Shown: positions 7,195 to 15,724, counted from the stretch's first letter. The stretch is 29,335 bases of DNA from Anaerolineaceae bacterium (GCA_012514775.1 JAAYZQ010000042.1:1-29335); one strand, 5' to 3'. The notes: generated from the sequence alone by a model not told the origin. Numbers and translations: made by a program.

Positions 7195-7980
7195 ATGGTC
7201 TTCCTATATGCCCTCCTCGGCCTGTTCATCGGCGGCCTGATCAATCTCCTGGCCGACCAACTGCCTCGCTGGCGGCGGGTGCGTCGCCTGCCCTTCTGCC
7301 TGGAGTGCGACGCCAGGCGCCCCCCCTGGCAATGGCTGGCGACGGTGGCTACGCTGGCCTTGCGGGCGCGCTGCCCCCAATGCGCAGAGCGCCTGCCCTG
7401 GCGCCACCTCCTGGTGGAGCTGGGCACCGCCGGGCTCATGGCTTTCCTGTGGCTGACCTACGGGCGGGCGAGCGAATGGGCCTACCTGGGCCTGTACACC
7501 CTCTACTCGGCCATCCTGGTCCTGGTGCTGGTCATCGACCTGGAGCACAAGCTGATCCTGAACGTGGTCATGTTTCCCGCCTGGGCTCTGGCCCTGGCAG
7601 GAAGCCTGATCCACCCCACCCCCTACTTCTATCGGCTGGCCATCCTGGGCGGATTCCTGGCCTACGCCCTCCTCTACCTGGTGTACCTGGCCGGCATCCT
7701 TTTTGTCAAGGGCATGAGCCGGGCCCGCGGCAAAGAGATCAACGCCGTCGCCTTTGGCTTTGGCGACGTGCGACTGGGAGGCTTCATGGGACTCGTCCTG
7801 GGCTTTCCCTACGTCTTCCAGGCCCTCTTTATCGCCATCCTGTTGGGCGGGTTGGTTGGGCTGCTCTACTGGGCAGTCCGGGCGCTGATCCTGCGCCGCT
7901 ATACCCTCTTTACCGCCATTCCGTACGGTCCTTACCTGGTGACAGGGACCTTCCTGATCATGTTCTTTGGCCCATCATAA
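7195..7980 (+). CDS. Prepilin peptidase (type IV leader peptidase, A24 family)
   Basis: This 261-residue polytopic membrane aspartic protease is predicted to cleave type IV pilin-like leader peptides and perhaps N-methylate the new N-terminus. The N-terminal part carries the two zinc-type pairs CLEC and CPQC typical of the bifunctional enzyme. The catalytic aspartates are Asp115 in VIDLEHKLI and Asp191 in FGFGDVRLGG, matching the D-x-H/x and G-x-G-D-[VK]-[RK]-L signatures. About seven to eight hydrophobic segments are present. The ATG at 7195 is chosen because GAGAGAAGA precedes it; a TTG at 7180 is the alternative. No pilin or pilus assembly ATPase is visible nearby, so its substrates must be encoded elsewhere. 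Confidence 0.92.
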   Translation: MVFLYALLGLFIGGLINLLADQLPRWRRVRRLPFCLECDARRPPWQWLATVATLALRARCPQCAERLPWRHLLVELGTAGLMAFLWLTYGRASEWAYLGLYTLYSAILVLVLVIDLEHKLILNVVMFPAWALALAGSLIHPTPYFYRLAILGGFLAYALLYLVYLAGILFVKGMSRARGKEINAVAFGFGDVRLGGFMGLVLGFPYVFQALFIAILLGGLVGLLYWAVRALILRRYTLFTAIPYGPYLVTGTFLIMFFGPS

Positions 7981-7987
7981 CAGGCCG

Positions 7988-8014
7988 CCTGCTGGGGGTT
8001 CGACCCCCGGCAGG
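7988..8014. terminator. Hairpin after the prepilin peptidase
   Basis: CCTGCTGGGGGT and ACCCCCGGCAGG pair over 12 positions (11 Watson-Crick and one G-T) around a TCG loop, eight bases after the stop codon. There is no T-run; the next bases are the -35 box of the following promoter. Termination is plausible but not certain. Confidence 0.45.
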
Positions 8015-8043
8015 TTGCGCAAACAGGGCAGCAGTGATATAAT
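8015..8043 (+). promoter_or_regulatory. Extended -10 promoter of the beta-propeller gene
   Basis: TTGCGC (8015-8020), 17 bp and TATAAT (8038-8043) preceded by TGA (extended -10). The predicted start near 8050 leaves ~52 nt before the ATG at 8102. Confidence 0.75.
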
Positions 8044-8101
8044 CCACAGCGGCCTGGCCCAGGCCGGCAGAGGTGAATTCGCCCGTGGGGATGTGCGCAA
8101 G

Positions 8102-9688
8102 ATGATGACAATCAGCGAGCTCGAAGAAGCCTACGAGCAGGCACGCGAGCGCCTGCTGCGCGGCGAGCTGGACGACGAAGAATTCAAGGCTGATGTCGAG
8201 AAGCTGCGCTACGAAGACGAGCAGGGCCGGCAGTGGAAGATCGGCTGGTACACCGGCAAGTGGTACCGCCACGACCACGGCCAATGGATCCAGGATCGCC
8301 CCGTCGAGCGACAGGCGGGCGCGGAGCCGGCAGTCGTCATGGCGGGGACGGGCATGAACGGCGAAATAGAGGGAGGGAGACGGTCCTCCCGGCCCGTGTG
8401 GCTGGCGGCAGGGCTCGTTTTCCTGCTGCTGGTGGCCAGCGCCATCCTGATCCTGGGCTGGCTCGGCGGCGGCGAGCCCGGCGGGCAGGTGGCGGCCGAG
8501 TTGGGCAGCCCCTCTCCGACGGCCGGCCTCGCCGAGACCGCGGCTTCACCGGCGGCTTCCAGGGCCTCGGCAGCCGCCCCCACAGCGACCCCGACTCCAC
8601 GGGAGACCGAGATTTCCGGGCCGGCGGCCACCGGCACGGCCAATCCATCACCCGCGCCATCCCGGACGGCGAGGCCCAGAGCCACGGCTACGGGGACGTC
8701 CAGCCCCGGGGCCGTCGAGGGCCCAACCCTGGCGCCGACCCGGACGCAACCGCCGGCGGCCACGGGCGCCGCGACCGCAACGGCGACCGAGACCGCGCCC
8801 CCGCCGACCGCCGCCCCGCCGGCCCTGTCCGGGCAGATCTTTTTTCCGGTCTACGACCCGAACCCCGATCGGCGCACCATGGACATCTATGCCGTGCGGC
8901 TGCCCGCGGGCAAGCCCCAGATCGTCGTCGGGCAGGCGAGCCAGCCTGCCCTGAGCCGCGACGGCAAGCGCCTGGCCTTTCGTTCGTGGGACAAGGCCCA
9001 GCGCGGCATCCTGGTCCACGAGATGGGTGACGGCCACATCTGGACCTGGGTAAGCTATAGCGAGGCCGCGCGGCCCAGTTGGGGACCCGACAACCAGGCC
9101 ATCGTCTTTGCTTCGCAACAAGAGTCGGATCGCAACTGGCGCCTGTATCGCACGCTGGGGCTCGAGATCGACCGGGTGCGGCGCCACGGCGGCGACATCT
9201 ATGGCCGGGTGCCCGCCTGGCTGGCGGACGGACGGATCGTCTATTGGGAGTGCCCCGAGGACAAGTGCGGCCTGTACTTGATGCAGGGCGACGGTACCTC
9301 GCCGGTGCGACTGACCATGGCCGAGCACGACCTGGCCCCCTCCGCCTCTCCCGATGGCAGCCGCGTGGCATTTATGTCGAATCGGGACGGCAATTGGGAG
9401 ATCTATGTCGTGGACATCGCCCGGCCGGAAGGCCCGGAGGGACAGGGCCTCGTCCGAATCACCAGGGATAGCGGCCGCGACGGCCTGCCTACCTGGTCGC
9501 CCGACGGCCGCTGGCTCGCCTTTGTGTCGGATCGCGACGGAGCCTGGGCGTTGTGGGTGGCGCGCCCCGACGGCTCGGGCCAGCGCAAGCTGTTCAACCT
9601 GGGCGGCCCCCTGGAAGGCCAGATTGCGGCCGTGACCGACGCCGACCAGCACGGCTGGACCTGGGAAAGCATGGCCTGGGGGCCCTAG
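8102..9688 (+). CDS. Membrane-anchored TolB/PD40-type beta-propeller protein
   Basis: This 528-residue protein has four parts. Residues 1-70 are a small charged helical domain (ISELEEAYEQARERLLRGEL) ending in a Trp/Tyr-rich piece with KIGWYTGKWYRHDHGQW. A membrane span lies near residues 99-122 (LAAGLVFLLLVASAILILGW). A long Pro/Thr/Ala/Ser linker runs to about residue 240. The C-terminal ~285 residues are a beta-propeller with PD40/TolB repeats such as SPDGSRVAFMSNRDGNWEIY and SPDGRWLAFVSDRDGAW. The N-terminus should be cytoplasmic and the propeller outside. Such proteins usually bind partners rather than catalyse reactions, and no ligand can be assigned. The start could also be the adjacent ATG at 8105. 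The gene shares its transcript with the repeat protein 37 bp downstream. Confidence 0.85.
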   Translation: MMTISELEEAYEQARERLLRGELDDEEFKADVEKLRYEDEQGRQWKIGWYTGKWYRHDHGQWIQDRPVERQAGAEPAVVMAGTGMNGEIEGGRRSSRPVWLAAGLVFLLLVASAILILGWLGGGEPGGQVAAELGSPSPTAGLAETAASPAASRASAAAPTATPTPRETEISGPAATGTANPSPAPSRTARPRATATGTSSPGAVEGPTLAPTRTQPPAATGAATATATETAPPPTAAPPALSGQIFFPVYDPNPDRRTMDIYAVRLPAGKPQIVVGQASQPALSRDGKRLAFRSWDKAQRGILVHEMGDGHIWTWVSYSEAARPSWGPDNQAIVFASQQESDRNWRLYRTLGLEIDRVRRHGGDIYGRVPAWLADGRIVYWECPEDKCGLYLMQGDGTSPVRLTMAEHDLAPSASPDGSRVAFMSNRDGNWEIYVVDIARPEGPEGQGLVRITRDSGRDGLPTWSPDGRWLAFVSDRDGAWALWVARPDGSGQRKLFNLGGPLEGQIAAVTDADQHGWTWESMAWGP

Positions 9689-9725
9689 AGCTCGTGCGAC
9701 GAGCAGGAGACGTCTGGAACAACAC

Positions 9726-11105
9726 ATGAACCAGGAGACAACACGTCTGGAGGTTTCTGGCCCACGTTCCATCGGTGAGCGGGAGCGCTGGCTGGCCAAG
9801 ATCTATGAGCACGCTCGCTACTACCTGGCTCTGAACCAGTGGGAGGAAGCCCTCGACTTTCTGGAGCAGATCGCCCAGGTGGAGCCGCAGTATCGAGACA
9901 GCGCCCGGCTCGCTGAACAGGCGTGGGAGCAGGTTCGCCTGGTGCAGGCCTACGGCCGCGGCGTGGACAGCTTGCGGAACGGCGAAGTAGAGGCGGCCAT
10001 GGGCTATCTCTCGTGGGTGGTGAGCCATGCCCCGAACTATCGCGACGCCATGGCCAAGCTCCGCGAGGCACAGCAGCAGGCACGCCTGACCGAGATGTAT
10101 CGCCGCGGGCTGAACTATTACACCGAGGAGCGGTGGGACGAAGCCATCGAGATCTTTCAGGCGGTGATTGCCGCCGAGCCGGGCTACCGCCACGCCCTGG
10201 ACATGCTCGAAGACAGCCGGCAGCAGCTCGCCCTGGCCAACATGCACGCCGATGGCCTGGCCATGGTGCAGGACGGCGACTGGGACAGCGCGGCCGAGAT
10301 CTTGCGCAAGATCCAGTCCATCGCGCCGGGCTATGCCGACGTCTCGGAGCGGCTGCGAGAAGCGGAGCGCATGCGGTCGTTGAGCAAGCTGTACGAGCGG
10401 GGGCGCGAGGCTTACGAGGCGGGTGACTGGTCGCAGGCCATCGACCTGCTGGACCAGGTGGTGAGCGCCAGAGAAGACTACCGGGACGCGGCCCAGCTTT
10501 TGCGCTCGGCCATGGTCGAAAAACAACTCGTCTACATCAGCCAGGATGCCGAGGAGGCCTTTGACAACAAGCAGTGGGCCGAGGCCATCGAGCATTACCA
10601 GGCCATCGTCGCCATGCGCGCCGACTATCCCAGGGCCCAGGCGCGACTCGTGGAGGCCAAGCGGCAGCGGCAGGTGGAGCAGGCCTACCAGGAAGGGCTG
10701 CGGACCTTCAAGGGCCGGCGCTGGCTGGAGGCCATCGTCCACTTTGAGGAGGTACTCGCCCTGGATCCGGCCAACAACGACGTGCGCGACCTCCTGGCCC
10801 AGGCGAGCCTGCAGAAAAAGCTGGAAGACCTGTACAACCAGGCGCAAAAGAGCCTCGAGGAAAAGAAATGGGGCGAGGCCGAAGAATGCCTGCAGCAGAT
10901 CGTGGCGCTGCAGGGAAATTACCGGGACGTGCACCGCCTGGTAGAGCGGGCGCGCCTCCAGGGCCAGTTGGCCACGCTCTATGGCAAAGCGATGCAGGCG
11001 TGGGAAGCCGGCCAGCGCACGGAGGCCGTGACCCTGTTCGAGCAGATCATGGACCTGGACCCGCGGTACATGGACGTGGCCAGGCGCCTGCAAAGGGCCA
11101 ATTAG
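9726..11105 (+). CDS. Nine-repeat TPR-like solenoid protein (49-residue units)
   Basis: This 459-residue protein consists of a 22-residue lead and then nine repeats of 49 residues (the last is 45) with no insertion or deletion between them. The unit consensus is roughly L-x-x-x-Y-x-x-[AG] ... W-x-x-A-I-x-x-[FL]-x-x-[VI]-[VL] ... P-x-Y-R-D-[AV] ... L-x-x-A. The first ~34 residues resemble a TPR and the rest adds another helix, so a regular alpha-solenoid is expected. No signal peptide or membrane span is visible. It follows the beta-propeller gene by 37 bp, which suggests one transcript and perhaps one complex. An intrinsic terminator ends the unit. It is probably a protein-interaction scaffold; partners are unknown. 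Confidence 0.85.
   Translation: MNQETTRLEVSGPRSIGERERWLAKIYEHARYYLALNQWEEALDFLEQIAQVEPQYRDSARLAEQAWEQVRLVQAYGRGVDSLRNGEVEAAMGYLSWVVSHAPNYRDAMAKLREAQQQARLTEMYRRGLNYYTEERWDEAIEIFQAVIAAEPGYRHALDMLEDSRQQLALANMHADGLAMVQDGDWDSAAEILRKIQSIAPGYADVSERLREAERMRSLSKLYERGREAYEAGDWSQAIDLLDQVVSAREDYRDAAQLLRSAMVEKQLVYISQDAEEAFDNKQWAEAIEHYQAIVAMRADYPRAQARLVEAKRQRQVEQAYQEGLRTFKGRRWLEAIVHFEEVLALDPANNDVRDLLAQASLQKKLEDLYNQAQKSLEEKKWGEAEECLQQIVALQGNYRDVHRLVERARLQGQLATLYGKAMQAWEAGQRTEAVTLFEQIMDLDPRYMDVARRLQRAN
9792..11102 (+). repeat. Nine tandem 147-bp coding repeats (49-residue period)
   Basis: The repeats are exact in length but diverged in sequence, so they are clear at protein level and not as near-identical DNA. 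Units start with L-A-K-I-Y, L-V-Q-A-Y, L-T-E-M-Y, L-A-N-M-H, L-S-K-L-Y, L-V-Y-I-S, V-E-Q-A-Y, L-E-D-L-Y and L-A-T-L-Y. Each contains a central W/E-x-x-A position and most contain a conserved Y-x-[DA] after the second helix. Confidence 0.9.
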
Positions 11106-11149
11106 CAACCTTGACCCGGGCTGTGCCGGGCAAACACGACGATCTGGTC

Positions 11150-11184
11150 GCCGCCGGACGCCCAGCCGGCGGCTTGACTTTTTT
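11150..11184 (+). terminator. Intrinsic terminator of the propeller/repeat transcript
   Basis: GCCGCCGG (11150-11157) and CCGGCGGC (11166-11173) form a perfect 8 bp stem with an 8-nt loop. The T-rich run TTGACTTTTTT follows directly. The first six bases of that run are also the -35 box of the aspS promoter, so terminator and promoter overlap. Confidence 0.7.
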
Positions 11185-11202
11185 GCGGCCCCGGTGTATG
11201 AT
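11174..11202 (+). promoter_or_regulatory. aspS promoter
   Basis: TTGACT (11174-11179), 17 bp and TATGAT (11197-11202) preceded by GTG. The predicted start near 11209 leaves a short leader of ~39 nt before the ATG at 11248. Confidence 0.8.
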
Positions 11203-11247
11203 TGCGCGCAATCTCGGGACCGGGGGGCGATCCAATAGAGGTGCATC

Positions 11248-13041
11248 ATGCTCAAGACACACAATTGCGGCGATTTGCGAACAGAACACGCGGGACAACG
11301 GGTCACCCTGGCCGGCTGGGTCCACCGCCACCGAAGCCACGGCGGCGTGGTGTTTATCAATTTGCGCGACCGGGCAGGCATCGTGCAAGTCACCTTTGAC
11401 CAGCAAAGCGCGCCGGAGGCCTTTGCCCTGGCCGACCAGGCCCGCCCCGAGTGGGTCCTGCAGGTGGAGGGCACGGTCCGGTGCCGCCCGGCGGGCAGCG
11501 AAAATCGAGAGATGCCCACGGGGCTGGTCGAGGTGGTCGCCGAATCCCTGACCGTCCTGAACCGGGCCAAGACGCCGCCCTTTTACATCGACCGCGAGTC
11601 GGGCGAGGCCGAGACCCTGCGCATGAAGTACCGCTATCTCGACCTGCGGCGCGAGCGCATGCAGCGCAACCTGCTCCTGCGCCATCACGTCGTCAAGTTT
11701 ATTCGCGATTTCTTGGCCGACCGTGGGTTCGTGGAGATCGAAACGCCCATCCTGACCAAGAGCACGCCCGAGGGCGCCCGGGACTACCTGGTGCCCAGCC
11801 GCATCCATCCGGGCGAATTCTTTGCCCTGCCCCAGTCGCCGCAGCAGCTCAAGCAGTTGCTGATGGTAGCCGGCTTTGAGCGCTATTTTCAGATTGCGCG
11901 CTGCTTCCGCGACGAAGACTCGCGGGGAGATCGCCAGCCCGAGTTCACCCAACTGGACCTGGAAATGAGCTTTGTGCACCGGGAGGACGTCATCCAGCTC
12001 GTCGAAGAGATGTACACCCGCATGGTGCAGGAAGTGGTGCCCGACAAGAAGCTGCTGCAGACACCCTTCCCCCGGCTCACCTACCGGGAGGCGGTGGACC
12101 GCTTCGGCAAGGACAACCCCGACCTGCGCTTCGGCCTGGAGCTGGTGGACGTCAGCGACCTGGTGGCGGAGAGTGAGTTTGCTGTCTTTCGCCAGGCAGT
12201 CGCCGCCGGCGGCCTGGTCAAGGGCATCCGCGCCCCGGGGCTGGGTGGCTACAGCCGCAAGCAGATCGACGAGCTAACCCAGATCGTGCAAAACCACGGC
12301 GCACGGGGGCTGGCCTGGCTGGCCGTGCAGGACGAGGGCTTTCGCTCCTCCTTTATCAAGTTCCTGGACGAGGAGACGGCGGCCGCCATCATCGAGCGGA
12401 TGGAGGGGCAGCCCGGCGACCTGCTTCTTTTCGTCGCCGACCGCCCGGCCATCGTCGCCGAATCGTTGGGCCGGCTGCGGGTCCAATTGGGCGACCGCCT
12501 TGGCCTGCGCGACGACAGCATCCTGGCCATGGCCTGGATCCTGGACTTTCCCCTGTTCCAGTGGAACGAGGAAGAGGAGCGCTGGGACCCCAGCCACCAC
12601 CTCTTTACCGCGCCCATGCCGGAGGATATTCCGCTCCTCGACACCGACCCTGGGGCCGCCCGCGGGCAGCAGTACGACCTGGTGTGCAACGACTACGAGA
12701 TCGGCGGTGGCAGCATCCGAATCCACCAGCGCGAGGTCCAGGAGAAGGTATTCGAGCTTATCGGGCTGGACCTGGAGGATGCCAAGCAGCAGTTCGGCCA
12801 CATGCTGGAGGCGTTCGAGTATGGGACCCCGCCCCACGGCGGCATCGCCCCGGGTATCGACCGCCTGGTCATGCTCCTGGCAGGCGAGCCCAATATCCGC
12901 GAGGTGATGGCCTTCCCAAAGACCCAGAGCCACGCCGACCTGACCGTGGGGGCCCCGGCGCCCGTCACCGGGAGACAACTCGAGGACCTTCACATCAAGG
13001 TGGTGGATGCCGGCGGCGCCGAGCCAACGGCCGGGAGCTGA
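11248..13041 (+). CDS. aspS: Aspartyl-tRNA synthetase
   Basis: This 597-residue class II synthetase attaches aspartate to tRNA. The N-terminal OB-fold anticodon-binding domain contains [11 protein letters not shown], and the catalytic core has [11 protein letters not shown], motif 2 around [16 protein letters not shown] (residues ~218-233) and motif 3 [12 protein letters not shown] near the C-terminus. A bacterial GAD-type insertion lies between residues ~300 and 420, and the length is normal for bacterial AspRS. His31 in RSHGG and a Gly near residue 83 match the residues reported for non-discriminating AspRS of Pseudomonas aeruginosa, so it may also charge tRNA-Asn for later amidation by GatCAB. 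That is inference. It has its own promoter and is followed by the 6S RNA gene. Confidence 0.97.
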   Translation: MLKTHNCGDLRTEHAGQRVTLAGWVHRHRSHGGVVFINLRDRAGIVQVTFDQQSAPEAFALADQARPEWVLQVEGTVRCRPAGSENREMPTGLVEVVAESLTVLNRAKTPPFYIDRESGEAETLRMKYRYLDLRRERMQRNLLLRHHVVKFIRDFLADRGFVEIETPILTKSTPEGARDYLVPSRIHPGEFFALPQSPQQLKQLLMVAGFERYFQIARCFRDEDSRGDRQPEFTQLDLEMSFVHREDVIQLVEEMYTRMVQEVVPDKKLLQTPFPRLTYREAVDRFGKDNPDLRFGLELVDVSDLVAESEFAVFRQAVAAGGLVKGIRAPGLGGYSRKQIDELTQIVQNHGARGLAWLAVQDEGFRSSFIKFLDEETAAAIIERMEGQPGDLLLFVADRPAIVAESLGRLRVQLGDRLGLRDDSILAMAWILDFPLFQWNEEEERWDPSHHLFTAPMPEDIPLLDTDPGAARGQQYDLVCNDYEIGGGSIRIHQREVQEKVFELIGLDLEDAKQQFGHMLEAFEYGTPPHGGIAPGIDRLVMLLAGEPNIREVMAFPKTQSHADLTVGAPAPVTGRQLEDLHIKVVDAGGAEPTAGS

Positions 13042-13059
13042 AAGGAAGTTGATGTGAAT

Positions 13060-13088
13060 TTGCAAACGTCGAGGTTTTGTGGTATAGT
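13060..13088 (+). promoter_or_regulatory. Promoter of the 6S RNA gene
   Basis: TTGCAA (13060-13065), 17 bp and TATAGT (13083-13088) preceded by TGG, an extended -10 box. It begins 18 bp after the aspS stop. The predicted start is near 13092-13095, just before the 5' strand of the RNA's closing stem. Confidence 0.8.
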
Positions 13089-13094
13089 ATGACT

Positions 13095-13276
13095 GTCAAA
13101 CCCTGCTGTGTTCGTGATGCCCGTAGAGAGGTTTGAGCCAACACTCGAATAAAGGGGGTCGGGCGCCAGGGGGGATGCGATAGCCTCGCCGAAGGCAAGG
13201 CAGTAACCACTGGGTAGACCCCCACCTGCTGAGGCAGGTTCAAAACCAACAAGGCACACGGCACAGCGGGGCGCAA
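13095..13276 (+). ncRNA. ssrS: 6S RNA (RNA polymerase-binding regulatory RNA)
   Basis: This ~180-nt stretch folds like 6S RNA, which mimics an open promoter and sequesters sigma-70 RNA polymerase. The closing stem pairs CCCTGCTGTG (13101-13110) with CACAGCGGGG (13262-13271), extended by CGTG/CACG and TGCC/GGCA with single bulges. A large internal bubble follows. Its 3' strand carries the small hairpin CCTGC-TGAG-GCAGG (13225-13238) seen in many 6S RNAs. An apical stem pairs GGGGGTC (13154-13160) with GACCCCC (13217-13223). The 5' arm has the family-like GTGTTCGTG. A promoter sits directly upstream and an intrinsic terminator directly downstream, so it is an independent transcript. The call is based on structure and context, not on a covariance search. 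Confidence 0.85.
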
Positions 13277-13311
13277 GACCACCGGATCTTCGGATCCGGT
13301 GGTCTCTTTTA
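13277..13311 (+). terminator. Intrinsic terminator of the 6S RNA gene
   Basis: A perfect 12 bp stem, GACCACCGGATC (13277-13288) with GATCCGGTGGTC (13293-13304), is capped by a stable TTCG tetraloop and followed by TCTTTTA. The ~120 bp from here to the next gene hold only a ribosome site. Confidence 0.93.
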
Positions 13312-13431
13312 CGCCGCCCAGAGCTTCACAGGAGAGCGACCCAGGCCCGGCCGGGCACCACCAGGAATGAAAATTGGGGGCCGAGCAGGCGTTCGGCGAT
13401 CCCAGGAAGGCTATTTTCGCAGGAGAGACCC

Positions 13432-15693
13432 ATGCCCCGAAGCGTGCTTCCCCTCGACGGCGACGAGTGGCGGCTGGGCCGGGCGCCTTCCGGCCCGGAG
13501 CCGCGCCAGGCCACGTGGCAAGAGATGGAGCGGGTGGTTGAATGGCTGCCGGCAGCCGTGCCCGGTAACGTCCGGGCCGACCTCCTGCGCGCCAACCGGC
13601 TGCCCGACCTGTTCTGGGACCAAGGCCCCGAGTCCGCCCGGTGGGTAGACGACCATTCATGGTGGCTGGTCCGCGACTGGCCTGCATCCCTCTCCGCCGG
13701 CCAGCGGGTGCACCTGGTGCTGCGCGGCGTGGACTACCTGTCGGAGGTGTTCCTCAACGGCCGCCACCTGGGCAGCCACGAGGGCATGTTTTCGCCCCAG
13801 GTCTATGACGTGACGGAACACGTGGCCGCCGAGAACCGCCTGGCGGTGAGGATCGCCGGCTCGCGCTGGCTGCCCCGGGACCGGAGCAGCGCCGGAGAAA
13901 AGCTGCTGAACATCCTGGAGGCACGCCTGTCGGGGCTCGCCGGACGCTTTCCCCACCGGCGCGACACCCTCAAGTGCCAGATGAGCTTTGGCTGGGATTT
14001 CGCCCCTCCGCTGCCGACCATGGGCATCTGGGACGCTGTCTATGCCATCGTCAGCGACGGCGTCTTTATCCGGGACGTTTCGGTGAGCCAGGAGGTGCAG
14101 CCTGGGGAGGCACACCTGGAGATCGACGTTACCTTTGACGCGGCAGTGGCGGGTCCCCTGGTCGTCGCCTGCAGGCTGGAGGGGGAGAGCTTCCAGGGCC
14201 CCGGAGCCAGCGCGTCCCGGGAGCTGGAGGCGGTGCCGGGCACCAACCGTGCCCGGCTGCGCCTGGCCGTGCCCGAGCCCAGGCTGTGGTGGCCCTGGGA
14301 CCACGGAGAGCCGAATCTCTACCGCCTCGCTGTGGAAGTCCAGGCCGGCGGCCGCCTCCTGGACGGCGTCGTGGAGACCGTGGGCCTGCGCCGGATCGAG
14401 ATGGACGGCTGGACGCTGCGCGTGAACGGCCGCCCGGTCTATGCCCGGGGGGCCAACTGGGTGCCCGCCGACATCCTGCCCGGCCGCGCCGGAGAAGACG
14501 ATTACCGCGCCCTGCTGACCCTGGCACGGGAGGCCAATATGAATGTGCTCCGGGTGTGGGGCGGGGGCCTGCGCGAGAAACGAGCCTTCTACGACCTGTG
14601 CGACCGCCTGGGCATCCTCATCTGGCAAGAGTTTCCCTTTGCCTGCGCCTTTCTGACCCGCTTCCCGCGCTCGGAAGGCTACCTGCACCTGGCCCGCTCG
14701 GAGGCGCGGGCCATCGTCCGCGATCTGCGGCAGCATGCCTGCCTGGCCCTGTGGTGCGGCGGCAACGAGTTCAGCCCGCGGCGAAACGAGCCGCTGGTGT
14801 CGGCGCTGCGGGAGATCGTGGCCGCCGAGGACCCCGCCCGGCCCTTCGTGCCCGCCTCGCCCGCCGGGGGCGACAGCCATTTCTGGGGGGTATGGCACAA
14901 CTTTCTCCCGCCCTCCGCCTATCGCGAGGACCCGGCCCGCTTTGGCAGCGAGTTTGGGCTGCAAGCGCCGCCCGATCCCGGCGTGCTGGCGCGGTTCTTG
15001 CCCGAGGCCGGCCTCTGGCCCCCCGGCAAGGGGTGGACCTACCACGGCGCCGGCCTGGCCAAGCTGTGGCGGTATGCCCGGCCCTTCCTGGGGAAGGGTG
15101 AGGTGACCCTGGACCGCTTTGTGCAGGCCAGCCAGCGCGCCCAGGCCCATGGCCTGCAGATCGCCATCGAGCACCACCGCCGCGCCAGGGCGCAGGGCGA
15201 CGGCGGCGCCCTGGTCTGGCAGTTGAACGAGCCCTGGCCGGCCATCTCGTGGGCCATCGTCGATTTCTACCGGAACCCCAAGCCCGCCTACGAGGCGGTC
15301 AGGCGGGCCTTTAACCCGGTCCTGGTGAGCCTCGACTATCCCCTGCGGCCCTATCGTGGCGGCGACACGGTAGAGATCGATGCCTGGGTGCTAAACGACA
15401 CGCCTCGCGCGCTGCCCGGGACCCGGGTCGAGATCGTGCTGGAGGAGCCCGGCGGCCGGCCGGCCGAGATGGCCCGCCTGGACCTGGACGTGGCGGCAAA
15501 CGCCGTGGCCCATGCCGGGCGGCTGGCATGGCGGCTGCCGGCCGGAGAGCGTTGGCGGCTGGCCGCGCGGCTGATCCACGGCGGTGAGGTGCTGTCGGCC
15601 AACGAGTACGAGCTGGGCATCCACGACGGCATTCAGCCCACGGCGTTGCAGCGCCTGCGAACGCGCCTCGCAGAGCTGGTCGTCCCGGCCTGA
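13432..15693 (+). CDS. Glycoside hydrolase family 2, beta-mannosidase-like
   Basis: This 753-residue enzyme hydrolyses terminal beta-linked sugars, most likely beta-mannosides. The N-terminal jelly-roll sugar-binding domain contains LRGVDYLSEVFLNGRHLGSH, and the region with MSFGWDFAPPLPTMGIWD is typical of beta-mannosidases. An Ig-like domain and a TIM barrel (about residues 320-600) follow. The predicted acid/base is Glu446 in LWCGGNEF and the nucleophile Glu507 in FGSEFGLQ. A C-terminal beta-domain completes the protein. It is somewhat shorter than the usual 800-850 residues. No signal peptide is present, so it should act in the cytosol on imported oligosaccharides. An exo-beta-glucosaminidase activity is the main alternative. 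The start is supported by GGAGAGA before the ATG. Confidence 0.92.
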   Translation: MPRSVLPLDGDEWRLGRAPSGPEPRQATWQEMERVVEWLPAAVPGNVRADLLRANRLPDLFWDQGPESARWVDDHSWWLVRDWPASLSAGQRVHLVLRGVDYLSEVFLNGRHLGSHEGMFSPQVYDVTEHVAAENRLAVRIAGSRWLPRDRSSAGEKLLNILEARLSGLAGRFPHRRDTLKCQMSFGWDFAPPLPTMGIWDAVYAIVSDGVFIRDVSVSQEVQPGEAHLEIDVTFDAAVAGPLVVACRLEGESFQGPGASASRELEAVPGTNRARLRLAVPEPRLWWPWDHGEPNLYRLAVEVQAGGRLLDGVVETVGLRRIEMDGWTLRVNGRPVYARGANWVPADILPGRAGEDDYRALLTLAREANMNVLRVWGGGLREKRAFYDLCDRLGILIWQEFPFACAFLTRFPRSEGYLHLARSEARAIVRDLRQHACLALWCGGNEFSPRRNEPLVSALREIVAAEDPARPFVPASPAGGDSHFWGVWHNFLPPSAYREDPARFGSEFGLQAPPDPGVLARFLPEAGLWPPGKGWTYHGAGLAKLWRYARPFLGKGEVTLDRFVQASQRAQAHGLQIAIEHHRRARAQGDGGALVWQLNEPWPAISWAIVDFYRNPKPAYEAVRRAFNPVLVSLDYPLRPYRGGDTVEIDAWVLNDTPRALPGTRVEIVLEEPGGRPAEMARLDLDVAANAVAHAGRLAWRLPAGERWRLAARLIHGGEVLSANEYELGIHDGIQPTALQRLRTRLAELVVPA

Positions 15694-15724
15694 AAGCGAG
15701 CCCCGGCCCTCAATGGCCGACGTT

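Noticed and set aside
7988..8014. GGGTTCGACCCCC looks like the T-arm of a tRNA
   Set aside because: The stem does not fit the canonical T-arm register (a G-G mismatch appears at the fourth pair), and no anticodon or D-arm lies upstream. It is read as a hairpin.
13095..13276. tmRNA, SRP RNA or RNase P RNA instead of 6S RNA
   Set aside because: There is no tRNA-like end or tag frame (tmRNA), no GGAAGCAG-type loop (SRP) and no RNase P core. The long closed stem with a central bubble fits 6S.
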